Below are positions 17,795 through 26,877 of a DNA stretch of 64,000 bases, one piece after another (the first letter of the stretch is position 1; the number at the start of each line of letters is the position of its first letter). Position numbers and translations under genes: made by a program. Below the pieces are notes generated by a model. The model was not told the origin of the DNA. It ran no database searches and saw nothing but the letters and a program-made list of their open reading frames with translations. The stretch is taken from assembly GCF_004014805.1 (NCBI RefSeq), contig NZ_ATDN01000006.1:1-64000 (forward strand), in the 5' to 3' direction. Source of the DNA: Mycolicibacterium elephantis DSM 44368 (GTDB lineage: Bacteria > Actinomycetota > Actinomycetes > Mycobacteriales > Mycobacteriaceae).

Positions 17795-19036
17795 ATGCCG
17801 ACTCCGAATCTCCCGCCCGGCTTCGACTTCACCGATCCCGACATCTACGCCGAACGATTGCCGGTCGAGGAACTCGCCGAACTGCGCAGGGTCGCACCGA
17901 TCTGGTGGAACGAGCAGCCGACGGGTGCCGGCGGCTTCGACGACGGCGGCTTCTGGGTGGTCACCAAGCACAGGGACGTCAAGGAGGTGTCGCTGCGCAG
18001 CGACGTCTTCTCGAGCCTGGCCAAGACCGCGCTGCCCCGGTACCGCGACGGCACGGCCGGCGAGCAGATCGAACGCGGCAAATACGTCCTGCTCAACATG
18101 GACGCACCGCACCACACCCACCTGCGCAAGATCATCTCGCGTGCCTTCACCCCCAGGGCCATCGAGCGGTTACGCGACGAACTCGGCCAGCGCGCACAGG
18201 CGATCGCCAAGGCGGCCGCCGAGCAAGGGTCCGGGGACTTCGTCGAGCAGGTGTCCTGTGAGCTGCCGCTGCAGGCCATCGCCGGGCTGATGGGGGTCCC
18301 GCAAGAGGAGCGGATGAAGCTGTTCCACTGGTCCAACCAGATGGTGGGCGATCAGGATCCGGAGTTCGCCGACAACGACGCAATCACCGCCTCGGCCGAA
18401 CTGATCATGTACGGCATGAAGCTGGCCGCCGAACGCGCCGACAAGCCCGGCGAAGACCTCGTCACCAAGCTCGTCCAAGCCGACGTCGAAGGACACAAAC
18501 TCTCCGACGACGAGCTCGGGTTCTTCGTCATCCTGCTGGCCGTGGCCGGCAACGAGACGACACGCAACTCCATCACGCAGGGCATGATGGCGTTCACCGA
18601 CTACCCCGACCAGTGGGAGTTGTTCAGGAAGGAACGCCCTGCGACCGCCGCCGACGAGATCGTCCGGTGGGCCACCCCGGTCACCTCGTTTCAGCGCACC
18701 GCGCTGGAGGACACCGAGTTGTCCGGCGTGCCGATCAAGAAGGGTCAACGGGTCGTGATGTTCTACCGGTCGGCCAACTTCGACGAGGACGTCTTCGACG
18801 ACCCGTTCACGTTCAACATCCTGCGAGATCCCAACCCGCACGTGGGATTCGGCGGCACCGGCGCGCACTACTGCATCGGAGCCAACTTGGCACGCATGAC
18901 AATCGACTTGATGTTCAACGCCATCGCCGACCACATATCGGACCTCGCCCCGCTCACCAAGCCCGAGCGGCTGCGGTCGGGCTGGCTCAACGGGATCAAA
19001 CACTGGCAGGTCGACTACTCCGGCGCGGGCCGATAG
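17795..19036 (+). CDS. cyp125: Cytochrome P450 CYP125 (steroid C26 monooxygenase)
   Basis: 413 residues with close, end-to-end resemblance to M. tuberculosis CYP125, which hydroxylates the side-chain terminal carbon of cholesterol and cholestenone. The N-terminal LPPGFDFTDPDIYAERLP is nearly identical. The I-helix AGNETTRN is at about 250, the ExxR is EIVR, and the heme loop FGGTGAHYCIGANLAR has Cys360 as the iron ligand. M. smegmatis carries an extra copy, CYP125A4, in the corresponding part of its genome; this gene is probably that orthologue. It stands alone, with a KstR-like site upstream, and overlaps the convergent membrane protein by 22 bases. Confidence 0.92.
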   Translation: MPTPNLPPGFDFTDPDIYAERLPVEELAELRRVAPIWWNEQPTGAGGFDDGGFWVVTKHRDVKEVSLRSDVFSSLAKTALPRYRDGTAGEQIERGKYVLLNMDAPHHTHLRKIISRAFTPRAIERLRDELGQRAQAIAKAAAEQGSGDFVEQVSCELPLQAIAGLMGVPQEERMKLFHWSNQMVGDQDPEFADNDAITASAELIMYGMKLAAERADKPGEDLVTKLVQADVEGHKLSDDELGFFVILLAVAGNETTRNSITQGMMAFTDYPDQWELFRKERPATAADEIVRWATPVTSFQRTALEDTELSGVPIKKGQRVVMFYRSANFDEDVFDDPFTFNILRDPNPHVGFGGTGAHYCIGANLARMTIDLMFNAIADHISDLAPLTKPERLRSGWLNGIKHWQVDYSGAGR

Positions 19037-19320
19037 TCGATGATCGAACGCCAGTACTCCTCCGGGATCTCGGCGTTCGCACGCAAGACCATTGCCAGAC
19101 CGGTCGCCATGGCGATGCCCAGTAGGCCCAGCCACAACCCGAACACCCCGATGACGGCCCACAGCACCGCGGTGACCGCCGGCCACGGCGAGAGCACCGC
19201 GAGCACCGGCGCGAAAAAGAAGCCGGCGCCGATGTAGGCCGCCGAACCGGTGCGATCGGAGATCAGCACGAAGCGCAGCCACCGCGGAATCGCCGTGTCG
19301 GCGGGAGGTTTGGTCCCCAT
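19015..19320 (-). CDS. Small two-helix membrane protein
   Basis: 101 residues. The start at 19320 has AGGAG at good spacing. Two hydrophobic segments are clear: IGAGFFFAPVLAVLSPWPAV (about 30-49) and VLWAVIGVFGLWLGLLGIAM (about 51-70). The C-terminus (RANAEIPEEYWRSIIDYRP) is soluble. I do not recognise the family. Its end overlaps the CYP125 gene by 22 bases. The divergent XRE regulator lies 110 bases away across a perfect 13-base palindrome. Confidence 0.7.
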   Translation of the reverse strand: MGTKPPADTAIPRWLRFVLISDRTGSAAYIGAGFFFAPVLAVLSPWPAVTAVLWAVIGVFGLWLGLLGIAMATGLAMVLRANAEIPEEYWRSIIDYRPAPE

Positions 19321-19381
19321 CGTCACTCCTGTCCTCGGCCTGACGCCACCACCGTGCTCCCCCATGGGTAGGCGGCGCAAT

Positions 19382-19394
19382 TACCTGACAGGTA
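19382..19394. promoter_or_regulatory. Perfect palindrome TACCTGACAGGTA, candidate operator
   Basis: Six-base arms around a central A, in the divergent spacer between the small membrane protein and the XRE regulator (37 bases before the regulator start). Autoregulation by the XRE protein is the simplest reading. Confidence 0.5.
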
Positions 19395-19430
19395 GTGGTC
19401 CCGGCCGTCGTGGTGGGTGACACTGAACAA

Positions 19431-20207
19431 ATGAGCACAGTTGACGCACCGGCGCCGGCCTTCGGCACCCTCATGCGCGACTGGCGGCAACGCCGACGCC
19501 TTTCGCAACTCGACTTGGCGATCGAGGCCGACGTCTCGGCCCGCCACGTCAGCTTCATCGAGACGGGGCGGTCGGCGCCGAGCCGGGCGATGGTGCTGCG
19601 ACTGGCCCGGGTGCTCGACGTGCCGTTGCGTGAACAGAACCAGCTGTTGCTGGCCGCCGGTCTGGCGCCGGTGTACGGCGAACGCTCGCTCGACGATCCG
19701 GACATGGTGGCCGTCCGCGAGGGCGTCACCCGAGTTCTGGACGCCTACAACCCATTTCCGTGCGTGGTCGTGGACCGGGGTTGGCAGATCGTGCAGGCCA
19801 ATGCCGGCGCAGGCGTGCTGTTGGAAGGTGTCGCCGAGCACCTGCTCGCGCAGCCGAACGCGCTGCGCATCGCATTGCACCCAGAAGGCTTGGCGCCGCG
19901 GATCCGAAACCTCGGCCAGTGGCGGCACCATCTGATCGCTCGGTTGCGACGCGAGGCGGCCGCCGGCGGCTCGACCGAGTTGTCCGCGCTGCTGACCGAG
20001 ATCGAGGCCTACCCAGGAGGTTTCGATGAGACCCCCGACCTCGGCGGTGTCGCCGTCCCACTCGAGCTCTACACGCCGGACGGCAGGCTGCTGACGTTCC
20101 TCAGCATGGTCACGACGTTCGGCACCGCGCTCGACGTCACCGCCGCCGAGCTTTCCATCGAGGCCTTCCTGCCCGCCGACGAGGACACGGCCGCCGCTCT
20201 GCGGTGA
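19431..20207 (+). CDS. XRE-family regulator with MmyB-like ligand domain
   Basis: 258 residues. An HTH of the Cro/C1 type covers about 8-65 (RRRLSQLDLAIEADVSARHVSFIETG). It is followed by the MmyB-like domain (about 95-258) with NPFPCVVVDRGWQIVQANAGAG and TPDGRLLTFLSMVTTFGTALDVTAAEL. MmyB-type domains are PAS-like and in Streptomyces bind fatty acyl ligands, so a fatty-acid- or lipid-responsive regulator is likely. The start at 19431 is preferred over a frame extension at 19395. Confidence 0.85.
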   Translation: MSTVDAPAPAFGTLMRDWRQRRRLSQLDLAIEADVSARHVSFIETGRSAPSRAMVLRLARVLDVPLREQNQLLLAAGLAPVYGERSLDDPDMVAVREGVTRVLDAYNPFPCVVVDRGWQIVQANAGAGVLLEGVAEHLLAQPNALRIALHPEGLAPRIRNLGQWRHHLIARLRREAAAGGSTELSALLTEIEAYPGGFDETPDLGGVAVPLELYTPDGRLLTFLSMVTTFGTALDVTAAELSIEAFLPADEDTAAALR

Positions 20208-20249
20208 AACGCACGTGAATGGCCGGCGACGGCAATAGAGTCTGGCCAC

Positions 20250-20669
20250 ATGGACAACCGACTAGTTGTGACGGCCGCAGTCGCGCTCATCGCCGGTACG
20301 GCTGGGTGTGCGGCGCAGCCCCCCGCACTCGGCAGCACCACCGCGAAGGTGACGATCAACGGCGAGAGCACCGGCGGACCCCATCCCATCACCTGCTCGC
20401 AGTCAGGCTGGGCGTGGACCATAGAAACCTCCGACCAGGACAAGGGGTTCACCGCCGGCATCGACACCGGCGACGACGTCAGCGTCCAGTCGGTCGAGTT
20501 CCATGATCTCGGCGGCTTCACCGGCACCTTCTGGAACGGAAACATCGGCGAGGCCGAGGTGACCGGTGAGGGCGGGACGTTCATCATCGACGGATCGGCC
20601 GACGGCGCCTTCACCGACAACCCGAGCAACGCGGTGACCGCGACGTTCCACATCGAAGCCAACTGCTGA
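20250..20669 (+). CDS. LpqH-family (19-kDa antigen type) lipoprotein
   Basis: 139 residues with a lipoprotein signal: MDNRLVVTAAVALIAGTAG then the lipobox cysteine C20. The mature domain has the 19-kDa antigen pattern: KVTINGES near the N-terminus, ITCSQSGWAWTIET, and a C-terminal cysteine for a disulfide. LpqH of M. tuberculosis is a surface lipoprotein and TLR2 agonist; the native task is unclear. This copy lacks the long Thr/Ser-rich linker of LpqH. The SnoaL-like gene follows 6 bases later, suggesting cotranscription. Confidence 0.82.
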   Translation: MDNRLVVTAAVALIAGTAGCAAQPPALGSTTAKVTINGESTGGPHPITCSQSGWAWTIETSDQDKGFTAGIDTGDDVSVQSVEFHDLGGFTGTFWNGNIGEAEVTGEGGTFIIDGSADGAFTDNPSNAVTATFHIEANC

Positions 20670-20675
20670 GCGCCG

Positions 20676-21047
20676 ATGCATCCGTTTCGCAACGCGATCG
20701 AAGCCGGCGATCTGGACGGCGCCGTCGCCCTTCTCCACGAGAACGTGGTGTTCAAGAGCCCGGTCGTCTTCACGCCGTATGAGGGCCGGGATGCGATGCG
20801 ACGCATCCTGGCCGCCGTCATCGAGGTTTTCCAGGACTTCCGCTACGTCCGTGAGATCGGCGCGGCCGACGCCCGACATCACGCGCTGATGTTCGAGGCG
20901 CGCGTCGGCGACAAGCGCCTGGAAGGGTGCGACTTCATACAGCGCGACGACGACGGCGTGATCACGGAGTTCACCGTCATGGTGCGGCCGATGTCGGCGA
21001 TGTTGGCGTTGGCCGAGGCGATGAAGGTTCGGCTGGCCGAGTCCTAG
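20676..21047 (+). CDS. SnoaL/NTF2-like protein
   Basis: 123 residues forming one NTF2-like cone fold: MHPFRNAIEAGDLDGAVALLHENVVFKSP at the start is the usual first helix and strand, with YEGRDAMRRILAAVIEVF and DDDGVITEFTVMVRP completing it. Members are isomerases, hydrolases or ligand carriers. No clear catalytic pair can be assigned. It follows the lipoprotein gene by six bases and ends 51 bases before the GntR-type regulator. Confidence 0.75.
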   Translation: MHPFRNAIEAGDLDGAVALLHENVVFKSPVVFTPYEGRDAMRRILAAVIEVFQDFRYVREIGAADARHHALMFEARVGDKRLEGCDFIQRDDDGVITEFTVMVRPMSAMLALAEAMKVRLAES

Positions 21048-21051
21048 CAAC

Positions 21052-21062
21052 TGGTCAGACCA
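21052..21062. promoter_or_regulatory. GntR/FadR-type operator TGGTCAGACCA
   Basis: A perfect 11-base palindrome that fits the FadR-subfamily pattern TnGTnnnACnA. It lies 36 bases before the GntR start at 21099, so it is most likely the regulator's own operator. Confidence 0.65.
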
Positions 21063-21098
21063 CTTGACCTCTGGCCGGTGTGCTGGCAGGGTGGCGGC

Positions 21099-21821
21099 AT
21101 GGCCCTGCAACCGGTGAACCGTCGCTCGGTGCCCGAGGACGTCTTCGAGCAGATCGTCACCGAGGTGCTCAGCGGCGAGATGCAGCCCGGTCAACAGCTG
21201 CCCAGCGAACGCCGGCTGGCCGAGGTGCTGGGGGTCTCGCGGCCCGCTGTCCGTGAGGCGCTCAAGCGGCTCACCGCCGCCGGACTGGTCGAGGTGCGAC
21301 AGGGTGACGCCACCACCGTTCGCGACTTTCGCAGGCACGCCGGCCTGGATCTGCTGCCCCGGTTGCTCATTCGGGGCGGCGAGTTGGATCTGTCCGTGGT
21401 GCGCAGCATCCTCGAGACGCGCTTGCACAACGGGCCCAAGGTCGCCGAGCTTGCAGCCGAACGGCGCGGACCCGAGTTGGCCGATGTCCTCGACGACGTG
21501 TTGTCGGCGCTGGCCGGCGAACGGGATCCGGTCGAACAGCAACGCCATGCGCTGAGCTTCTGGGACCACGTCGTCGACGGCGCCGATTCGATCGCCTTCC
21601 GGCTGATGTACAACACGCTGCGCGCCACCTACGAACCCGCGCTGCCCGCTCTCGCCGCGGTGATGGCCGACGAGGTCGGCAGGCCGCAGGCCTATCGGGA
21701 ACTGGCGGACGCGATCTGCGCCGGTGAGCCCGAACGTGCCAGGCAGGCCGCGCACGACCTTCTCGAACCCGCCACGAGGGCACTGCTCGCCGCGCTCGAG
21801 AACTTGGAGGAAGCCCGATGA
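21099..21821 (+). CDS. GntR-family regulator, FadR/FCD type
   Basis: 240 residues. The winged helix spans about 10-75 ([44 protein letters not shown]). The FCD ligand domain follows (about 95-230) with the metal/ligand residues in the [19 protein letters not shown] and [14 protein letters not shown] helices. FCD regulators respond to small acids or acyl-CoA. Its stop overlaps the desaturase start (ATGA), so regulator and enzyme are one coupled unit. The ATG at 21099 is chosen over 21078, which lies in a spacer. Confidence 0.87.
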   Translation: MALQPVNRRSVPEDVFEQIVTEVLSGEMQPGQQLPSERRLAEVLGVSRPAVREALKRLTAAGLVEVRQGDATTVRDFRRHAGLDLLPRLLIRGGELDLSVVRSILETRLHNGPKVAELAAERRGPELADVLDDVLSALAGERDPVEQQRHALSFWDHVVDGADSIAFRLMYNTLRATYEPALPALAAVMADEVGRPQAYRELADAICAGEPERARQAAHDLLEPATRALLAALENLEEAR

Positions 21822-22495
21822 GCGCCCCTACGCGTACCCGAAAAACGTTCACCTTGGCCGATGCACGCCGCGAGTTCTGGAGATACCCGTCACCCTGGAT
21901 GCTCAGCGCGACGCTGGCCGCGGCGGTCGGCGCGCGGATCGCCGTCGGCGACTGGCAGCTCACCGACGCCGTCGTGCCGGTCGTGATGGTGGCGCTCTTC
22001 CCGTTCTTCGAGTGGGTGGTGCACGTCTTCATCCTGCACTGGCGGCCAAAGACGTTCGGCCCGTTGACTCTTGATCCGCTGCTCGCCCGTGAGCACCGGG
22101 CCCACCATAGGGATCCGCGCAAGATTGCGTTGATCTTCATTCCGTGGAAGGCGCTGCTGTGGGTACTTCCACTCGCGGTAGGCGTTGCACTGTTGGCATT
22201 TCCGCGACTCGGTATGGGCCTGACGTTCCTGGTGAGCATCGCGACGTTCGGCCTGGCCTACGAGTGGACCCACTACTTGATCCACACCGACTACAAGCCG
22301 AAAACCCGTCTGTACCGCGCTGTTTGGCGCAACCACCGGCAGCATCATTTCAAGAACGAGCACTACTGGTTCACCGTGACCAGTTCCGGCACCGCCGACC
22401 GGGTGCTCGGGACGTATCCCGACCCGGCGAAGGTCGAGAACTCACCGACGGCCAAGAACCTTCATGCCGAGGCGGTTTCGGCCGCGGCTGGGTGA
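21818..22495 (+). CDS. Fatty-acid hydroxylase / sterol-desaturase family membrane enzyme
   Basis: 225 residues, a membrane di-iron oxygenase. Histidine clusters are at H69-x4-H74, H93-x2-HH97, H152-x3-H156 and H173-x2-HH177, the full set needed for the di-iron site. Hydrophobic stretches at about 28-45, 50-73, 105-128 and 133-155 anchor it. The family hydroxylates or desaturates sterols, carotenoids and fatty acids; the substrate here is unknown. Expression is coupled with the FadR-type regulator immediately upstream. Confidence 0.88.
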   Translation: MSAPTRTRKTFTLADARREFWRYPSPWMLSATLAAAVGARIAVGDWQLTDAVVPVVMVALFPFFEWVVHVFILHWRPKTFGPLTLDPLLAREHRAHHRDPRKIALIFIPWKALLWVLPLAVGVALLAFPRLGMGLTFLVSIATFGLAYEWTHYLIHTDYKPKTRLYRAVWRNHRQHHFKNEHYWFTVTSSGTADRVLGTYPDPAKVENSPTAKNLHAEAVSAAAG

Positions 22496-22500
22496 GGTTT

Positions 22501-23277
22501 CTACGCCTGGACGATGATCGGGTCGCCGATGCGGACCGTATCGAAGTACCACGCCGCGTTGTCGGGGCTGAGGTTGATGCAGCCGTGGCTGACGTTGGCG
22601 TAGCCCTGCGAGCCCACCGACCAAGGCGCGGAGTGCACGTAAACACCGCCCCACGTGACCCGCACACCGTACTCACCGTTGATCAGATATCCCTCGGGAT
22701 CGCTCAGCGGGATGCCGATGGTGCGCGAATCGAACGTGACCCGGCGCTGCTTCTCAAGGGCGGTGAAGTTGCCGGTCGGCGTCGGATACCTGGGTTTACC
22801 CATCGACGCGGGCATCTCGCGCGCCACCTCGCCATCGATGCTGACGGTGAAGGTGTGGGCGCTGATGTCGGCGACGCTCACCACCTTCGCGCCCGTCTGG
22901 AAGTTGATCTTCGCCCCGCCCGCCGTGACCGCAATGGTCGAGTGGGCGGGCCAGTAGGTGGTGGGTGTGAATTCCACCACCCGATCGCTCAGCCACGTGA
23001 ACTCCCCGACGGCCGGCTCCGGGCTGGCGATGTCGATGGTGCGCTCGGCGGCCGCGCGATCAGCGACGGCACCCGCGAACGTCACCGTCACCGGATGCGC
23101 CACGCCCACCGTCTGGCCCGCGGGCTGGATGCTGACGACGTCGGTGGGCACGGTGCTACCGGCAGAAGAGACGGCTACCGACCCGGGCGCGGTGAGCGCG
23201 ACCATGCCTACTGTGACCGCGATCCGTCGCAGCGCCCGGCGTAGCGCCGGCAATCCTGGCTTTTCGGCGTTCAGCAC
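22501..23277 (-). CDS. L,D-transpeptidase with Ig-like domain
   Basis: 258 residues. An N-terminal signal or anchor (VTVGMVALTAPGSVAVSSAG, about 20-40) is followed by one bacterial Ig-like domain (about 50-120) and a YkuD catalytic domain (about 125-258) with YVHSAPW and SHGCINL, where C233 is the nucleophile and H231 its partner. It makes 3-3 cross-links between diaminopimelate residues of peptidoglycan. One Ig domain and total size match LdtA/LdtMt1 (Rv0116c, about 250 residues) better than LdtB, which has a longer N-terminus. The start is a GTG. Confidence 0.9.
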   Translation of the reverse strand: MLNAEKPGLPALRRALRRIAVTVGMVALTAPGSVAVSSAGSTVPTDVVSIQPAGQTVGVAHPVTVTFAGAVADRAAAERTIDIASPEPAVGEFTWLSDRVVEFTPTTYWPAHSTIAVTAGGAKINFQTGAKVVSVADISAHTFTVSIDGEVAREMPASMGKPRYPTPTGNFTALEKQRRVTFDSRTIGIPLSDPEGYLINGEYGVRVTWGGVYVHSAPWSVGSQGYANVSHGCINLSPDNAAWYFDTVRIGDPIIVQA

Positions 23278-23423
23278 ACTGCCATCCTAAGTTGTCACGT
23301 GCGATCACTCCGGCAACCGCAGCTGGATCGACCGCACATGTCGGTTTACTCGACATGCACGGTGTACCCGCTAATCGGTCGCGTTGCCAGGATCGTTTCA
23401 GGGCAAACCTGAACGCCGCGAGA

Positions 23424-24737
23424 TCACGCGGGCGGTGGCGGTGCGGGCGGGAGAGCTTCGGGCGGCGGTGGTGGCATAACCGGTGCAGGTGGCGGCGGCG
23501 GGACGGCGTCGTCGCCGATGGCGGCGAGCCGGTCCTTGATCCGGCGCAGAAGCCCGGGCCGCTCCTCGGGCACCGGTGCCGGTTCGGCGGGGGCCAGGCC
23601 GGGAGGCGGCGGCGCAGCTTCGGGGGCAGCCATCGGCGGGGCGGCCTCGGGAAACGCTGCGGGAGCAGGCCCGTCGAACACCGGCGCTTGCGGGGGTTCG
23701 GGGGTCTCGACCAGCACCGCAAGTGGGTCCTGCGCCGGTGGCGGGGTCTGCTCGGGTACGGGCGCCGCCCAGCGCCCGGCTGTCGGTGTGGCCGACGGAG
23801 GCGGAGCGGGCGGGATCGGGCTGACCGCAACGGCCGCTTCGGGGACGGAGCCGGTCGCGCTTCGCGACTCGGCCGGCGTCGAGTCCGTCGGCGCCAGCCG
23901 CATACTGACCGCCGCGGACAGCGACACCACAAACGTCACCGCGCCGGCGGCCAACATGGCCAGCGCACCGGTGTGGCCGATCCGCCGACGGCGCCGCGGC
24001 GCGCGGTGGTCGGCGGGTTCGACGTGGTCGTCGAGCCCGAAGTCGGCGTTGTGCGTCCAGGCCAGCGCCGCGCCGCGGGCCAGCGCCAGCTCCGAGCCGG
24101 CAGGGGCGTACACGGGCACCGACAGCACGCCTTCCAGCCGCGGCAGCAGCTCGTCGGCGGCACCGCCCGCGCTGACCACCACCAACGCCTGCGGCGGCCA
24201 ATCGACCCGGCAGAACACGGCGTGAAGCCAGCGGATCAGCGCTTCCTCGCTGTCGATACCGTGGTGGACGGCGGTCTGTACCGCGCCCTCGCTCTGGTGG
24301 ACGAACAGCGCGATCGCCGTCGACGACTCGATCACGCACACCGCGGTGACGTCGTACCCCAGAACGTCCGCGACGCCCCACGCCAACGCCTCGGAGGCCT
24401 CCAGAAAGCTGACGGGCAGCACATTGTCGAAACCGCAGTTGCCCAACGTCTTCAGGAGCAGCGCCGCCTCGCTGTGGGACTCCTCACTCCACGTCACCCC
24501 GATGCAGGCCAGCCGCCGGCCACGGTCGGCGGCCAGTTCCTCGGTCCGCAGCACCGCCGCCGCCGTCTCCTCGGACCGCTGTAACGGCGTCGACCGCCGG
24601 GCCCCGAAGATCTCGAAGGCAGCCTGGTCGGCAGAGTTGCCGTCGTCGTCGGGTCCCTCGACGAGGATCACACCGACTGCGGACGGCGTCACGGACAACC
24701 CGAGTACGGCGTCCACTTCCACCCTTCGGACGTGCAT
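23424..24737 (-). CDS. DUF7159-like membrane protein with Pro-rich tail
   Basis: 437 residues. The first 230 residues form an acetate/actin-kinase-like (ASKHA-type) domain of the mycobacterial DUF7159 group, with VLGLSVTPSAVGVILVEGP at the start and VVVSAGGAADELLPRLEG near 195. Then an Arg-rich stretch (RAPRRRRRIGH), a single membrane helix (ALAMLAAGAVTFVVSLSAAVSM, about 260-282) and a long Pro/Ala-rich extracytoplasmic tail follow. Related mycobacterial proteins sit near regulators of cell-wall processes, but function is unknown. The start at 24737 is preferred to a GTG at 24761. Confidence 0.68.
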   Translation of the reverse strand: MHVRRVEVDAVLGLSVTPSAVGVILVEGPDDDGNSADQAAFEIFGARRSTPLQRSEETAAAVLRTEELAADRGRRLACIGVTWSEESHSEAALLLKTLGNCGFDNVLPVSFLEASEALAWGVADVLGYDVTAVCVIESSTAIALFVHQSEGAVQTAVHHGIDSEEALIRWLHAVFCRVDWPPQALVVVSAGGAADELLPRLEGVLSVPVYAPAGSELALARGAALAWTHNADFGLDDHVEPADHRAPRRRRRIGHTGALAMLAAGAVTFVVSLSAAVSMRLAPTDSTPAESRSATGSVPEAAVAVSPIPPAPPPSATPTAGRWAAPVPEQTPPPAQDPLAVLVETPEPPQAPVFDGPAPAAFPEAAPPMAAPEAAPPPPGLAPAEPAPVPEERPGLLRRIKDRLAAIGDDAVPPPPPAPVMPPPPPEALPPAPPPPA

Positions 24738-24882
24738 CTGTCCGGCTGACGGTAACAGCACGGAATGTCAGTGGATCCGCGGGTGTCACGGGCTACCGAA
24801 CCGCACCGGAGTCCAAATGTGCTGCGCCACATGAAACTCCTGAGTGCCCCCGTGCGGAGTATTTGCCCTCCCGCTGTGGCCG

Positions 24883-25830
24883 CTAAGCGAGAATCTCTTG
24901 CAGCAGCGCGGGATCGATGTTGCCGCCGGACAAGACCATCACGGTGCGGCCGACGGGGGTCGAGCCCTGGCGGTAGGCGGCGAAGGCCACCGCGCCGCTG
25001 GGCTCGCTGACCAGATGCGCGCGGATGGCGAGTTCGCGCACCGCTGCGCGGATTTCGTTCTCGGTTACCGTGACGACACCGTCCAGCACCGCTTGCAGGT
25101 GCGCGAACGTCAACTCCGACGGTTGTGAGCGAAGACCGTCGGCGATGGTGCGGTTGCGGTCCTCGATCGACCAGTCGACGCGGTGACCGACCCGCAGACC
25201 CTGCGCGGTGTCGGAGGCCAACTCCGGCTCCACCCCGATCACGCGGGCGTCCGGGCAGAGCGCCCTGATCGCCGTCCCGATCCCGGACGCCAGGCCGCCG
25301 CCGCTGACCGGCACCAGGACGTTTTCGACAGTGGGCAGGTCCTCGGCGATCTCCAGGCCGATGGTGCCCTGCCCGGCGATGACGTCGGGATGGTCGAACG
25401 GCGGTATCAGCACGCCGCCGGTTTCCTCCACCACCTCGGCCGCGACGCGCTCGCGCTGTCCCGCGTCGCACAGCACCACCTCGGCGCCGTGGCCGCGGGT
25501 GGCGGCCACTTTGACCTCAGGGGTCTCGCGCGGCATGACGATGTGCGCGGGAATTCCGAACACCGCGGCGGCGTGCGCCACCGCCTGCGCGTGGTTTCCG
25601 CTGGAGTACGCCACCACTCCCCGGGTGCGGACGGATTCGTCGAGGCGACCGATCGCGTTGAACGCGCCGCGCACCTTGAACGCGCCGATCGCCTGCAGGC
25701 TCTCGGGCTTGATCCACAGCGGCCGGTCGTCGTCGCCGGCCCACGCTGCCCGCAGCAGCGGCGTGCGCACGATGAAGGCACGGACCCGCGCGGCCGCCTC
25801 CTCGACATCGTCGATCGTCACCAGCCGCAC
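24883..25830 (-). CDS. Threonine/serine dehydratase-type PLP enzyme
   Basis: 315 residues of fold-type II PLP enzymes. The PLP lysine is in SLQAIGAFKVRGAFNAI (near residue 55), the substrate loop is SSGNHAQAVAHAA, and the phosphate-binding loop is VSGGGLASGIG. No ACT domain follows, so this is the short catabolic or racemase type rather than biosynthetic IlvA. It would deaminate threonine or serine to the keto acid, or racemise serine. The GTG at 25830 is chosen because upstream frame has no homology. It is divergent from the nitronate monooxygenase at 25883. Confidence 0.88.
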   Translation of the reverse strand: MRLVTIDDVEEAAARVRAFIVRTPLLRAAWAGDDDRPLWIKPESLQAIGAFKVRGAFNAIGRLDESVRTRGVVAYSSGNHAQAVAHAAAVFGIPAHIVMPRETPEVKVAATRGHGAEVVLCDAGQRERVAAEVVEETGGVLIPPFDHPDVIAGQGTIGLEIAEDLPTVENVLVPVSGGGLASGIGTAIRALCPDARVIGVEPELASDTAQGLRVGHRVDWSIEDRNRTIADGLRSQPSELTFAHLQAVLDGVVTVTENEIRAAVRELAIRAHLVSEPSGAVAFAAYRQGSTPVGRTVMVLSGGNIDPALLQEILA

Positions 25831-25882
25831 GCGTTCAGTCTGACGCACGCAGCGGGCCGATATGGTGATGCCGTGACGGGTC

Positions 25883-26872
25883 ATGGATCTGCTTGACCGG
25901 CTGCGCCTGGACGTTCCGGTCGCCCAGGCGGGCATGGGCGGCGGGCTGGCCGGCCCCGAACTGGCCGCCGCCGTCGCCGCGGCCGGTGCGCTGGGCACCC
26001 TCGGCCTGACCGCACCCGACCGGCTCGCAGCGGCCGTCGAGCGCGTGCGCGACGCGGCGCCGGACCGTGCGGTCGCGGTGAACCTGCTGATGCCGTTCGT
26101 GCGGCGCGGTCACGTCGAAGCGTGCATGCGGTCACACGTCGATGTCGCGGTGATGGCGTTCCAGATCGACCGGGCGATGATCGCGCGCCTCCACGAGGGC
26201 GGGGTGTTCGTGTTCGTCATGGTCGGTACCGAAGAGCAGGCCCGCAGGGCCATCGCCTGGGGCGCCGACGGGTTGATCGCTCAGGGCGGTGAGGCCGGCG
26301 GCCACCTCACCGGCGACACCGACGCGCTGACTCTTCTGCCGGTGGCATTGCGCGTCGCCGAGGGCCGACCCGTGCTGCTCGCCGGCGGCATCGCGACGGC
26401 TGCGGACACCCGCGCGGCGCTGGCCGCCGGAGCGCACGGCGTGGTGGCGGGCACGCGCTTCCTGTTGACCCGGGAATCACGCGCCCATCACGCATATCAG
26501 CAGCGAATCCTCGCTGCCGACAGGACATTTCGTACCACGCTGTTCGGACTCGGCTGGCCCGCGCCGCACCGCGTCGTCGCCAACGCCGCCACCCGCCGCT
26601 GGTGCGACGACGACGGCGGCGCGCGGTTGGCGCCGCGGCTGGTGAACGCGCTCAGCAGCCCACTGGCCCGACTCCCCGATCGCGCCGCGGCGTCCGTGTA
26701 CAACCTGCAGAACCCGAAACTCCCGCTGTTCTCCCCCATCGCTCCGACGCTGGACATGCCGGACTCCGCGGTGGAGCGCACCGCGCTCTACGCCGGTGAG
26801 ACCGTGCTGCGGATCGACTCTGTGATCTCGGCCGCCGACGCTGTCGCCGAGCTGTCACCGGGAGGACACTGA
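25883..26872 (+). CDS. Nitronate monooxygenase (NPD family)
   Basis: 329 residues, an FMN TIM-barrel. Motifs are QAGMGGGLAGPELAAAVAAAGALG at the N-terminus, LIAQGGEAGGHLTG near 135 and VLLAGGIATAADTRAALAAGAHGVVAGTRF near 165-195. This is the common nitronate monooxygenase arrangement and differs from the larger enzyme at 12062. It would oxidise alkyl nitronates or propionate-3-nitronate. The DCC-family thiol protein starts 5 bases after its stop, so the two are one transcript. Confidence 0.88.
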   Translation: MDLLDRLRLDVPVAQAGMGGGLAGPELAAAVAAAGALGTLGLTAPDRLAAAVERVRDAAPDRAVAVNLLMPFVRRGHVEACMRSHVDVAVMAFQIDRAMIARLHEGGVFVFVMVGTEEQARRAIAWGADGLIAQGGEAGGHLTGDTDALTLLPVALRVAEGRPVLLAGGIATAADTRAALAAGAHGVVAGTRFLLTRESRAHHAYQQRILAADRTFRTTLFGLGWPAPHRVVANAATRRWCDDDGGARLAPRLVNALSSPLARLPDRAAASVYNLQNPKLPLFSPIAPTLDMPDSAVERTALYAGETVLRIDSVISAADAVAELSPGGH

Positions 26873-26877
26873 ACGCC

